Part shown: in pieces, positions 47,827 to 57,700 of the stretch
Layout of the letters: every line of letters begins with the position of its first letter
Numbering within the stretch: position 1 is the stretch's first letter
NCBI RefSeq assembly: GCF_000023445.1
Contig: NC_012881.1
Coordinates: 1,865,501 to 1,929,500 of the forward strand
Origin: Maridesulfovibrio salexigens DSM 2638
GTDB lineage: Bacteria > Desulfobacterota > Desulfovibrionia > Desulfovibrionales > Desulfovibrionaceae
DNA length: 64,000 nucleotides
Reading direction: 5' to 3'
The notes under the pieces: model-generated
Databases searched by the model: none
What the model saw: only the letters and a program-made list of their open reading frames with translations
Told to the model about the DNA's origin: nothing
Position numbers and translations under genes: made by a program

Positions 47827-48759
47827 ATGTCAAATCAGTATTTGAGTTTAAGAGAGGTCGGCAGGAGGTTGGGCATTCCTCCGTCAACCGTAGTCTATTA
47901 TAAAGATAAATACTCGAAATTTCTGCCTTCAGTAGGTGGCGAAGGGCGCAGGCAAAAGTACTCTGTAGAGGTCGTTGAAATCTTTAGGAGGATACGTGAG
48001 ATGTATGGAATGAATTGGTCAACTGAACAAATTGAAAATGAATTAAGTTTAAAATTCGGTGTATTGATAGAAAACATAAAAAATGATCAACAGTTGATCA
48101 GTGGGGCGGGGCTTGAGTCCAGTTCGGATATGGAAACCGTAATTAAGGGGTTGTCGTCAGTGCTTGGTAAGGTTTCAGACCTACTCTCCAATCAAGCTCT
48201 ATTTCAGGCTGAATTACGCGATTTGCGCGAAGAAGTATCCGTTCTTCGTACAGAAAAACGCAAACTTTCTGCCGAAACAAATGAGAGAATTCTGGATATG
48301 GCTATGGAGATTGGTCGTTTGAAACGTGATCGCGCTGAGTTATTCAGGCTGTTGCGGGCGGGGGACTCCGGGCCGGATGATTCTTCATTTCCTTCTTCTG
48401 ATTATTTGGAGCGTCCTTTGGTTATTCGTAATTCCGATGGAGAGTATCTCGGCGTGTCCGGAAAGGGGCGGAAACATTTTTCCTTGGAAGATTTTGTTAA
48501 GCTTCTTGAGAATAGTGTTAACTCGCACATGAGTGTTGATCTTGAATGGCAGGAAAAAGGCGGGCAGTGGATCCTTGTTATTGATGCGAGTGAAGTGCAG
48601 TCTGCGCAGAAAAAAATTGTGCTTGTAACCGAAGAAAATGTAACACCTAATAAGAATACTGTGGTGCGCATCGATAGTATGGAAATCAACGGCAAAGCTG
48701 TTCCTGGTGCTCTTTTGTTCAGTCTTTTCAGGCAAATAAGAGAGAGTTTTGATCGCTAG
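47827..48759 (+). CDS. MerR-like DNA-binding protein with a long coiled-coil/C-terminal domain
   Basis: This 310-residue protein starts with a MerR-type winged helix (SLREVGRRLGIPPSTVVYYKDKYSKFLP, residues 6-33; then RRQKYSVEVVEIFRRIREM). A coiled-coil segment follows at residues about 95-180 (LREEVSVLRTEKRKLSAET). The C-terminal 100 residues are mixed alpha/beta, with no Cys or other clear ligand motif. The length is over twice that of classic MerR proteins. It is separated from the 142-residue gene by 98 bases. The ligand is not known. Confidence 0.8.
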   Translation: MSNQYLSLREVGRRLGIPPSTVVYYKDKYSKFLPSVGGEGRRQKYSVEVVEIFRRIREMYGMNWSTEQIENELSLKFGVLIENIKNDQQLISGAGLESSSDMETVIKGLSSVLGKVSDLLSNQALFQAELRDLREEVSVLRTEKRKLSAETNERILDMAMEIGRLKRDRAELFRLLRAGDSGPDDSSFPSSDYLERPLVIRNSDGEYLGVSGKGRKHFSLEDFVKLLENSVNSHMSVDLEWQEKGGQWILVIDASEVQSAQKKIVLVTEENVTPNKNTVVRIDSMEINGKAVPGALLFSLFRQIRESFDR

Positions 48760-48857
48760 AATGTTTTGGTGATTTTCTAGAAAAAGTCTTGATATATTTG
48801 TTTAATATAGTTATTAAGTGAGTGTTATCAGTAGAGGAGTATTCTTAGGAGGATAAG

Positions 48858-49286
48858 ATGCCGCAGGTTGCAGCTAGAATCACACATGACCATGAGCAGT
48901 GGCTTAAGAACTATTTTAAAACAAAGAGTGCCGGGGCGGAATTCATTTTGCCTTGGGCAGTGGATATGTTTTTTAAGTCCATGCGTGCAGTTGCTCAAGA
49001 GCTAAATGTCGCTGAATTGAAAACAGTTCTGGAAGCTTATCAGGGAGTGAAAATTCTGCCCAACCAATGCAAGGGAGCGTATCTTTTTTTGCAGGTTGAA
49101 GAAGCTTGTGAAACAGAGAGTGTACACAACAATCACGGTGTGAGTTGGCCTAATCTTGAGGCCAAGTTGAAACGCCTTTCAGACGTGCATTCCACTGCAT
49201 TGATGATCTGGGCTTCCGCCTATTGGGTGAGCAAAGTCTGGAATGGCGTCAGTTTTGAGGAATATATCAAACTGACTTGCAGTTAA
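48858..49286 (+). CDS. conserved-looking protein of unknown function
   Basis: This 142-residue protein has a strong ribosome site (TAGGAGGATAAG before the ATG). It lacks a signal peptide or membrane segment. The N-terminal part (VAARITHDHEQWLKNYF) recalls a ribbon-helix-helix type start, but the match is weak. The C-terminal part is helical and rich in Trp. It may be co-transcribed with the MerR-like gene upstream. Not recognised. Confidence 0.65.
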   Translation: MPQVAARITHDHEQWLKNYFKTKSAGAEFILPWAVDMFFKSMRAVAQELNVAELKTVLEAYQGVKILPNQCKGAYLFLQVEEACETESVHNNHGVSWPNLEAKLKRLSDVHSTALMIWASAYWVSKVWNGVSFEEYIKLTCS

Positions 49287-49317
49287 AAAATCTATCTGTT
49301 TGTTTTTTGGGGCGGAA

Positions 49318-49728
49318 CTATTTCGTCCCGTTGCTTTCGTTACTGAAAGCTACTAGACCCCGCTTCCCTAAATCTCTTAGAAATGAAGCTGTTGCAACTT
49401 CTGCTTCGCGGGGTAGAACCTGATATTTTTGCGCAAAGGCTGCGGCTATTTTGCGGACACTGTTTCTCCCGTCAATCATATCCCAGACCAAAGTTCCCAT
49501 CTCATCAAGTTCCAATTTTTTAATGGGCGCATGTCCGTCTTTCCACATTCCGAATCTTTTTGCCACGTCAGCGAAAAGTGGTTTCAGACGCAGTGGATAG
49601 GATAGCATTACCAATCCATTATCCATGCGCGTTTCAGTAATATCCCGGTTCTTCAGGGGCTTGCAGGCCATAGCTTCGCCCCTGGTCATTTCGGGAACAA
49701 CTTGTTTTTTCTTACTGAATAATTTCAT
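49318..49728 (-). CDS. PqqD-like protein
   Basis: This 136-residue protein has an N-terminal basic segment and, from residue about 55, a PqqD-like domain (DEMGTLVWDMIDGRNSVRKIAAAFAQKY, then ATASFLRDLGKRGLVAF). PqqD is the winged-helix-like RRE fold that binds leader peptides of ribosomal peptides. Here it has no radical SAM partner; the first 50 residues are a non-PqqD extension. It overlaps the upstream 298-residue gene by 17 bases and is last in the cluster. Confidence 0.82.
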   Translation of the reverse strand: MKLFSKKKQVVPEMTRGEAMACKPLKNRDITETRMDNGLVMLSYPLRLKPLFADVAKRFGMWKDGHAPIKKLELDEMGTLVWDMIDGRNSVRKIAAAFAQKYQVLPREAEVATASFLRDLGKRGLVAFSNESNGTK

Positions 49729-50608
49729 AATTCCTGAAAATGTTTTTCGCTCTGTCTTCAGGTATATGCTGGCGGGATTTAACCATTACAGCCATAATTC
49801 GGTTGCTTTCCTGCGTATAGCGGATTTCAATCTGCCCGTACGGACGGCGTTTTGAATTTAATTTAGCCAGCGCAAGCTTGGTAGTAGAAGGGCTCTTTTC
49901 CTGACCGAACATACAGGTGGCTCCCTTGTCGTATTCAAGCTCTGCTATTGAAAGTCCTAAAGATTTAATATCATCTTTGAATAGTTCTCGGGAAAAATCT
50001 CCCAGAGTGGTGTCCTTGAGGATCACATCAGCAGGGCTGAAACGGAAAAGTTCTATGGTCTCTGTCTGGTCAGTTAGAGTAATATTGAATCTACCGGGCT
50101 TGAATTCAAAGGATTCGAGATCCATTGAGCCGGGAATCGCTGCTTTCATATCGTAAATCTGCCAGAGTCGTTCAGAATCCGAGTCATGGAACTTGAGGCT
50201 GTTAAAGAGCTTCACTGCGGCATCATCAATTTGATCGTCGCATTGGCCGATGAATTGCACCAGCATGACTTTGGCAGCGTTTTTACAGTAGAACATAACC
50301 CCACGACCTGTCGCGAGATCAGACTGCCAGTAAAAGCCGGTTGTATTGTATTTTTTCAGCGGTCCTTTCCAAGAAGAGGGCAGGACTGTGGACTCTATTT
50401 TGAGCCCCGAAGCCGACTCAATTTTTTTGGCAAGCTGTCTGAAATACGTTTTTTCCTTATATGTCCTGCCGGCATCGTACCAGCGGAGTTCGATACAAGG
50501 ATATTCTCCATTGTCGAGTTGCAGGAACTTTTTATCAATCCCGCTGACCTCGAAGTTGGACGGAATCTCAAAGCTGATACCGTCCCAAGCTATATTCTTA
50601 AAATCCAT
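49712..50608 (-). CDS. internally duplicated protein of unknown function
   Basis: This 298-residue cytosolic protein has two similar halves. Each begins with an aromatic/Asp segment and a beta strand (WDGISFEIPSNFEV at residue 8; IYDMKAAIPGSMDL at about 150) and continues with IELRWY- or IELFRF-like strands and a helical stretch with LKFHDS- or IFRNYEI-type ends. No catalytic motif is visible. It overlaps the PqqD-like gene, so the two products probably work together. I do not recognise a named family. Confidence 0.7.
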   Translation of the reverse strand: MDFKNIAWDGISFEIPSNFEVSGIDKKFLQLDNGEYPCIELRWYDAGRTYKEKTYFRQLAKKIESASGLKIESTVLPSSWKGPLKKYNTTGFYWQSDLATGRGVMFYCKNAAKVMLVQFIGQCDDQIDDAAVKLFNSLKFHDSDSERLWQIYDMKAAIPGSMDLESFEFKPGRFNITLTDQTETIELFRFSPADVILKDTTLGDFSRELFKDDIKSLGLSIAELEYDKGATCMFGQEKSPSTTKLALAKLNSKRRPYGQIEIRYTQESNRIMAVMVKSRQHIPEDRAKNIFRNYEIIQ

Positions 50609-50782
50609 TATCTATTCCTTATGGAAAACTTTCCACCTTACTGTCTGGAAAGTCAAAAATCATATTGATGCAAATACAATGCGGATAATCAAGCCGAAGC
50701 AAGGTTACCTAAAACATTTTCCAATCATCCGCAAAGTTTTAATTCTTTTTCAGAATTGTTTTAAACAAAGAGTCCGATCTTA

Positions 50783-52744
50783 TTAGTAAGCCATTTTTCC
50801 CAGTGATTTCAGGATAAGAGTACAACCCATGGCAAACATACCCGTCAAACCCATACCGCAGGAGAATCCTGCCAGCAGAACCGGGGCATACTGGCGCCAC
50901 ATGGCTCCGTATTTTTTCTGAAAGAAGTAGCGTCCGATTAAAGCTCCGGCAACTTCCAGAATAAAACCGTGGGGGGTACTTTGGCCAAGTCCTCTGACAA
51001 CACCATATACCAGCAGGACGGGTAATCCTAGTGAATTAAGTATGGCATATAGCACAAGTCCCAGACTGATCCCGCCCATAACAACCGGTCCGCTCAGGGC
51101 TTGAAAAAACAGGGAGTTACCTTCAAGTGTGGAGGTCTGCATGAGCAGGGTGTTAAGGGCCTGCAAGTGCCAGAGTTCCTGTGCATAAGGGTAGTTAGAA
51201 GATGGAATGGGTGCAAGTTGCCAGATGAATTGCGAAAAGAGCAGGCTGGCAATCATGACCACCGGAAAGACCACAAGCTCAGCTTTGATGATTCCCCGGA
51301 TGGATGTTCCGGTCAGTTCAATTTCGCGGAAATGGACAGTTGCTTCTCCGTAGTTATGGATTGGAATAGGTGCGTACCAGATTTCAATGCCCTGATAGCC
51401 GAAGAATTTTGCTCCGGCAATGAAGCTTGCTTCTCGTACTAGTGGCAGGCTGACAAACTGTCCGGCAATACCTTCCATTCGTGCTGTGATGTACGAGATT
51501 ACCGGGGTGTAGATAAAACCGTAAAGCAGGAAGAAAATCCAAGGGAAATTGGGTACCAGCAGTAAACTCATGCCAACGTAGGCAAGTGTGGAGAATACAT
51601 AGATGGCTATTGATACCCAGAAGTTGATATCCCCGCGTCCTTCCGGCGGTTCGAAAAGTTTACTCCACGATTCGCGGTGTTTGGCATGTTCTCCCCGGAA
51701 GGATTTGACCACATACCAGATACCGATCAGACCGATAGCCAGACCGAGACCGATGGAGAAACTCATATAAAAATCGAAGTTGTTGGCAAAGACTGTTTCA
51801 ACTGTCTCCATACCTGGATGCCAGCGGTGCAGGATGCCGTGTTCATAGAGAACCGGGTTCGCAACAAAAGTAATAATGATACCGATCAAACCACCGATAA
51901 CAGCCCAGAAAGGCAGAACCATACCGATGAAGAACAGACCGAGGTCAAACTGGATACCGGTGGCAACGGCTGGAAGTATTTTTTCCGTGTAGGGCGTAAG
52001 CTCGACCCACGGGATGGGAATAATCCTGATCGGCTCAGTAAATAGTAGTCCCGAAACAGCTGGCAGAAGAACATAAATTGTACCGAATGCCAGCCCGATG
52101 ACTCCGCCCACAGAGAATACCCGCCATTTCCAGCTGGCCTTTTTTTCTTCGGTCGATTCAGCCAAAGCCATGGTACCCAGAGCACCTACAGGAGCCATTG
52201 GAAAGGGCAGTTTTTCCACATCGGAAGTGATGCGGTAAAGGGCGTATCCCAATCCGAAATGGTCAATTCGTTGGACTATCTGTGCACCTACCAGCAGCAA
52301 AATAGGTATGAGCCAGTCTCTGTGGAAGAAGGTTCGCTCAATTAGTGAATCAGATCCCGGTTGCGGGGCAATCCACGTCGGGATGAATTCTGTCAGCCCC
52401 AGCATGCGCGCTGCGTCTGATTGCACCAGATATTGTTGCCATAGCAGACCTGAGAATGGCGATGCCAATGCAGCTCCGGCCATGTAGTAGAGCAGGAAAA
52501 TTTCCTGTTGTTTCAGTTCGGTATAGGAACGTTTTGCAATTTCAGCGAAAAGAATGATGGTTACCCAGCGGGCAGCAGGGCCGATGCCCTGACCGATGAC
52601 TAATTGCAGGTACATACTACCCGGCATCATCAGGAAGCCGATAAAGATGGCACCGACAATGGTTTTCCAGTCAAAGCCCTCTTCAAAATGGGTCGGGGTT
52701 TTTAATAGGTCCCGATATTCTTGTAGCTCTTTATCATTATGCAT
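50783..52744 (-). CDS. large polytopic membrane protein, OPT/DUF6785-like (second copy)
   Basis: This 653-residue membrane protein has about 14 hydrophobic segments and a soluble N-terminus (EYRDLLKTPTHFEEGFDW). Its layout resembles the oligopeptide-transporter-like DUF6785/6784 group, with a LPFPMAPVGALGTMALAE segment and a long central loop. The adjacent upstream gene encodes a paralogue of similar length. Transport of peptides or a related substrate is the best guess. It starts 31 bases after the paralogue ends. There is no clear terminator after it before the 298-residue gene. Confidence 0.72.
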   Translation of the reverse strand: MHNDKELQEYRDLLKTPTHFEEGFDWKTIVGAIFIGFLMMPGSMYLQLVIGQGIGPAARWVTIILFAEIAKRSYTELKQQEIFLLYYMAGAALASPFSGLLWQQYLVQSDAARMLGLTEFIPTWIAPQPGSDSLIERTFFHRDWLIPILLLVGAQIVQRIDHFGLGYALYRITSDVEKLPFPMAPVGALGTMALAESTEEKKASWKWRVFSVGGVIGLAFGTIYVLLPAVSGLLFTEPIRIIPIPWVELTPYTEKILPAVATGIQFDLGLFFIGMVLPFWAVIGGLIGIIITFVANPVLYEHGILHRWHPGMETVETVFANNFDFYMSFSIGLGLAIGLIGIWYVVKSFRGEHAKHRESWSKLFEPPEGRGDINFWVSIAIYVFSTLAYVGMSLLLVPNFPWIFFLLYGFIYTPVISYITARMEGIAGQFVSLPLVREASFIAGAKFFGYQGIEIWYAPIPIHNYGEATVHFREIELTGTSIRGIIKAELVVFPVVMIASLLFSQFIWQLAPIPSSNYPYAQELWHLQALNTLLMQTSTLEGNSLFFQALSGPVVMGGISLGLVLYAILNSLGLPVLLVYGVVRGLGQSTPHGFILEVAGALIGRYFFQKKYGAMWRQYAPVLLAGFSCGMGLTGMFAMGCTLILKSLGKMAY

Positions 52745-52775
52745 GTGTATGTCTCATTATGCTTGTTAACTGGAT

Positions 52776-54749
52776 TTAGCCGGGAAGTACCTGATAACTC
52801 TGTCCTGCGTAGAGTCCGTAAAGTGCCCATGCCCCGCCCATGAGGAAATCCCCCATAATCAGGCCGAAGAAGAGATAGCGGACTCGCTTGAATAATCCGA
52901 CTCCGCCGTAGCGAAGGGTCAGTTGGTTGCAAATCCATCCGAGAAAAAAACTGAACCAGAGAATTTTCATGGCTGAGCTGTAGGCGGTCAGGTATCCGAT
53001 GGGATGCAGCGGCCACCAAGGGAGCCTGTTGTAAGCCAGTATCAGAACAAACATAACCATTGCGCCCACAGTAGCGAAGGTGGTTACCCAGTGTGAAGTT
53101 GCTGCCGGCTCCTGAATAATGCGGACCACGTTGTCGTAGACGTTCATGGATGTGCGGGTTGCCCAGTCCAGCTGCAATTCTCGGATGCCGTACTTGTAGC
53201 AGACCATGAGCATAGCCCCGAAAGATACGATTACACCCAGCAGCAGGATAATGGTTATGCCGAGCAGGAAAAGACGTTTATTTCTAATCCATTCATTGAT
53301 CTTGGAACCATGCACCAGTGAGGGCATAAGCGATTCCCTGAGGTCAACGAAAAGTATCTTTTGGCACATGGCAGTAATGGCGATTCCCACGGAGCCGAAG
53401 AACTTGGAACCGAAAATTGTGGTTACACAGTCAATCGGTGCTGCGGTGAGGGTGAAGTAAGCGATACCCCCTTGGCAGATTGCCTTGGATGCAACCAGCG
53501 TGAAGACGAAGAATGCCAATAACACCACCACAGCCACCAGCAGCGGAATACCGAAATATACGCACCATGCAGTGAGCAGCAGGCCGGAAACTGCAAGTCC
53601 CCAGAAGGAGAAACGCAGGGACATCCATTCTGCTTCACCGCGAGTGGAATCTGCTCCGAAGGCTTCCTTGATGACTTGTTTAAGGTGCTGGCGAGCCAGC
53701 CAGATGATGAAAACGAAAAAGACAAGGTAGGCCCCGATCATCTGGGTCTCTTCCGGTCGTGTCAGGGTCGGGCCGAAGGTCACTCCCAGTGCGGAGGCGG
53801 GAATGTTCAGGCCTGATGCACTCAGGATTCCATAAAACAATCCTCCAAGCAGAAAAAAGAACCAGAAGCTGAAAGAAATCTGCCTTGAAGCTAGAAAGGC
53901 AAATCCTACAAATGCAGGATAAAAGTAGATTTTCAGCTTGTGGAAACCTGAGAACAGTCCGGTTTTAGCAAAATATTTACCGGCCAGAATTAGGGTCGGG
54001 ACTTCCGGTACTGATGGAATGTAGAAATGCAGTCCATTGATAAGATGAAGACAAATGCAGAAGATCAGTCCGATCAGGAAAAATTTGTTTCCGAGAAATG
54101 AACCGTACAATCCCTGATCCATGGCTTCTTCCATGAAGCGTGGAAGCTGCAAAAGGGGGAAGTTTAAACGTTCATTCTCCACCCATTGCCTGCTGAAAAT
54201 ATTGGTCAGACAGAGCATCATGAAATAGCAGAGTAGAATGAAAGCCCCCCACCACATGAGTGGCGTGATCCATGACCCCCAAGGAATGGAGTTGAATATC
54301 TCAAGGTTGTCCATGAATGGACCGCCCTTGATGCCGTTGTATAGCTGTTCCACTGCTTTGGGATCGGTGGGATGCAATGATTCCGGCAGCAGCGGCTGGA
54401 GCACTTCCTTCCATTTGTTGCCTATCGTGGCAAAGTGGAAAGGTGCGGTCAGGTTGATGAAAAAGGTTCTGGCCAGTCCGGTGTATGAAATACCGGAGAC
54501 AATGACCATAAGAATCCACATGGTCATCAGATCAAGACCCGTCAGCAGCGGATGTGAACGCAGGACCTTTCGATGCAGTGCGCAGATTGCGGTCAGCCAT
54601 GCCAATATAAAAAACGGCGCCAGCGGGAAATGTCCACCGGCCAGCGGGGTCGCGTTCAAGTAGGTGTTGTTAAAAGGTGTAAAAGCGCAAATGAGCAGCC
54701 CGAAGAAGGTGCCCAGCAGAATCGCTCTTTTCCTTATTTTACCATGCAT
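52776..54749 (-). CDS. large polytopic membrane protein, OPT/DUF6785-like (first copy)
   Basis: This 657-residue membrane protein has about 14 hydrophobic segments, TPFNNTYLNATPLAGGHFPLAP near the N-terminus and ENERLNFPLLQLPRFMEEAM in the middle, both common in DUF6785 proteins. The family is related in appearance to oligopeptide transporters. AAGGA lies about 10 bases before the ATG. It follows the PA/M28/FtsX fusion gene by 17 bases. It may carry the substrate or product of that protein, which is inference from gene order. Confidence 0.75.
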   Translation of the reverse strand: MHGKIRKRAILLGTFFGLLICAFTPFNNTYLNATPLAGGHFPLAPFFILAWLTAICALHRKVLRSHPLLTGLDLMTMWILMVIVSGISYTGLARTFFINLTAPFHFATIGNKWKEVLQPLLPESLHPTDPKAVEQLYNGIKGGPFMDNLEIFNSIPWGSWITPLMWWGAFILLCYFMMLCLTNIFSRQWVENERLNFPLLQLPRFMEEAMDQGLYGSFLGNKFFLIGLIFCICLHLINGLHFYIPSVPEVPTLILAGKYFAKTGLFSGFHKLKIYFYPAFVGFAFLASRQISFSFWFFFLLGGLFYGILSASGLNIPASALGVTFGPTLTRPEETQMIGAYLVFFVFIIWLARQHLKQVIKEAFGADSTRGEAEWMSLRFSFWGLAVSGLLLTAWCVYFGIPLLVAVVVLLAFFVFTLVASKAICQGGIAYFTLTAAPIDCVTTIFGSKFFGSVGIAITAMCQKILFVDLRESLMPSLVHGSKINEWIRNKRLFLLGITIILLLGVIVSFGAMLMVCYKYGIRELQLDWATRTSMNVYDNVVRIIQEPAATSHWVTTFATVGAMVMFVLILAYNRLPWWPLHPIGYLTAYSSAMKILWFSFFLGWICNQLTLRYGGVGLFKRVRYLFFGLIMGDFLMGGAWALYGLYAGQSYQVLPG

Positions 54750-54766
54750 CTGAGGAATCCTTATAT

Positions 54767-57700
54767 TTAGAGGTCTGCAAGCTTTTTACTAGTATTCAGC
54801 CCGGTAAAACCGAAGGCCATCATTTCCGGTACCTTTTCACGGAAGCTCTTCTGTTTTTCCGGGTCGAGTGAACGCCAGACCAGGAATTGCTTTCTAATGG
54901 CGTTGATGAAGTCTTTATTCAACCGCTTCCATGCTCCGATTTCGCCAGATTCACGGGTGATAAACAGAACAGCTTCAAGGAATTGCGGATGAGCTGTTGC
55001 CGGTCTGAAGCGCAGTTCGACCATTTGCTTTACACCGAAATCAAACGGAGCAAGCCAGACCCGCACATTGAAACGGAAACATGTTATGTGGTCCGGGCAG
55101 CCTTCCAGCAAGTCACAGACTGATTCCGGCAAATGCTCCTGACTGAAGTTTACTTCGATTTCTGAAGTGGAGAACAAGCCGTGAGAAACTTCAGTGTGTG
55201 ATTCAAGGTATTCAAGCAGGAATCCGCCTGCATCCTGCTGTTCAGCATGTTTGAGCAGGAATGGCAGCGGTGCTTCGATGGTGTTGGTATCGGTGTCCGG
55301 CATCTTCCATGAGCGGTTGACGTCCGGAATAGCAATGTTTGCCGCTACTTTCGAGGGGTAGATGACCGAGATAAGGGTTACGGCAATAACCAGCAGCATT
55401 GCGGCTACTCCTGCCATGGAAGAATAGTTGGCGGTCATGCCTGCCCAGAGAGGTGTCCCGGCCAGCAGCCCAGAAGCCGTCTGAGCTATCAGGTAACCGA
55501 CTACAACACTGATTACTGCGAAGGCTATGGCCTCGGCGATAAACAGGAAGGAAACATGAGTCGGGGCCATTCCGATGGAAGTATAGACCGCGATTTCCTT
55601 CTTGCGCTCATAGACACTGGTTATCATCGTGTTAAGAACGATCAAGGCGGAAATGATCAACGGGATCATTATGTTGCCCATGCCTGAATAGTTCATGGTG
55701 TCAGAGGCCTGACAAATGTAAGTACCGCTTTTGCTGCAAGAGAATATCGGCAGACCGTAGCGGTCAGTCATATTATCCACGGTTTCCGTTGAGAATTTCC
55801 CTGATACAGGTGCGATTGCCACTGCCTTGAGAGTTCCGCCCATTGCCATGAGGGTCTCATAAGGGATAATGGCGGTAACCTCACCGGGAATGTGGGTATA
55901 GCGGCCCTGAAATGTATCGATATCTTCACCGGACTCAATGGCTTCAGCTTCTACTTCACTAAGCTCCTGCGCTGCGGCGGACGGGAATATGACCGGCGTC
56001 ATGGGTTCCCCGTCAAGGTCGGTGTGTTCGCTGAATTTCTTGCCGTCAAAGATACCTGTTAATTTGAACTTGCTTCCCCATACATCCACGATGTCTCCGG
56101 CTGATGCGCCGAGACGGGAGGCAATCTTTTGAGAAAGCAGAATTTGGTTTGTTTTGTTAGGGGCAAGCCAACTGCCTTCCACAAGAATCTTGTCGATTCC
56201 ACTTACGAGTGGCTCTTTAGGGCCGAGACCGACAAGGCCTTTTACTTCTTCCTGCTTGCCTTCGAAACTAACAGGAGTGATAGCCGATGTTGTTTTGTCT
56301 TTCAGTTCCATCCAGCCGCGCGGAACAACGATGCCGTTTTCGTCAAAGTCGTTACTGACAATACCGAGTGTTTCTCGGGGCAGGTCATGCCAGCCGAGGT
56401 TTTTCAAGAACAGGCCGTGGTAGGGCATGTTCTCGCTGAATTTCACGTAAGTGTGCTGACGCAATGACTTTACCGCAGTAAAGCTCATGATGGTGAAGGT
56501 CAGGATAGTAAGGGTCAGGCAGGTCAGAAATGTCCTGAGTTTTCTGCGGCGCAGGTTGCTGACCCCGATCACAAATGCGGAGGTAAAAGCCTTCCATTTG
56601 CTGATTTCTGAGGTCTGGGTTCTGTGGGCACGCTGTTGGAGAAGGATCATTTCCTTTTCAAAGCGGAAGAAAATGATCAGTGAAACCATGACTGAGAGGC
56701 CGAGAATAAAAAAAGCAAGAATTACAACCATGGGGCTGTAGGTCAGCTGAAATGCTGGATGCACTGAGTAGATAACGGCAATAACTGCCAAAAGAATTGC
56801 CAGAAAACCTACAATCCGTTTGTGGATATCGGCGAATGAAAAGATCAACCTTTCCATGCAGTATGCGAAAGGAATGAACAGGGCGATGTAAAAGAGAACC
56901 CCTACCAAAACATCTTTCTGGGTCTGGTCTACATCAAGATATACTTTGGAGGCCAGTGCCCAGGCACTGCGGGCATTGGTCATGAAGTCATCATAGCGCT
57001 GCTCTTTCCACGCAGTTTCCGCCTCGGCAAGTGCTTTGGTCCCTTTTTGTTCCAGAGTCCTGATCTGCTGGTTTACAATGCCGTGCGATTCAAGGTTCTT
57101 TATGCGCGGATCAAGCAGGGTCCACATATCCTTTGCAGCGCGGTAGTCGGTAGCCGGAATGATGGGCCATTCCTTAAGGTTGTATCCTTTACCTGCGGGA
57201 TCAGTCGGTTTGGATTGAATAAGGATCATTTTACGGTTCAGAACCGTATCGGAAAGAGTCATTTTCAGTGGGACATCCGGCTCAAGAAAGACACTGGCAA
57301 TGGTTGATGAGCGGGTATCAATACGGCTGTACCAGTAATGCATGGGCGCTGCATCGCGGGTTCCGTCCAGCACTTCCACCTTGGTCATGTAGCGGAAAGT
57401 GCGCGGGGTCAGCAGGTCAAACAGGGTTGTCTGACGGCAGCCGAACATAACCAGCTTGGTCTCCATGTCCAATCTGCGCATTTTCAGCCTGTAGGCATTT
57501 TTACCTGTCTGTTCCTTATCAATGGCCCAGACAATCCTGCCGTCATCATTGTATTTATAGCCTTCGATGATAAGTTTGGACTGAACCAGCTTTTTGGAGG
57601 CAACACCTTTGTACTTGAAATCGCCTTCGGAATCGGACAGGGCATAGAATCTGGTCTTGCCCTGAAAAGCCATAAAGACGGCTCCGGGAGCAGGCTGGTC

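Noticed and set aside
47694-47903. 69-residue open frame before the MerR-like gene
   Set aside because: It covers the repeated TTGTTCA boxes and runs into the start of the regulator in another frame. A purine-rich stretch precedes it, but the product has no family features.
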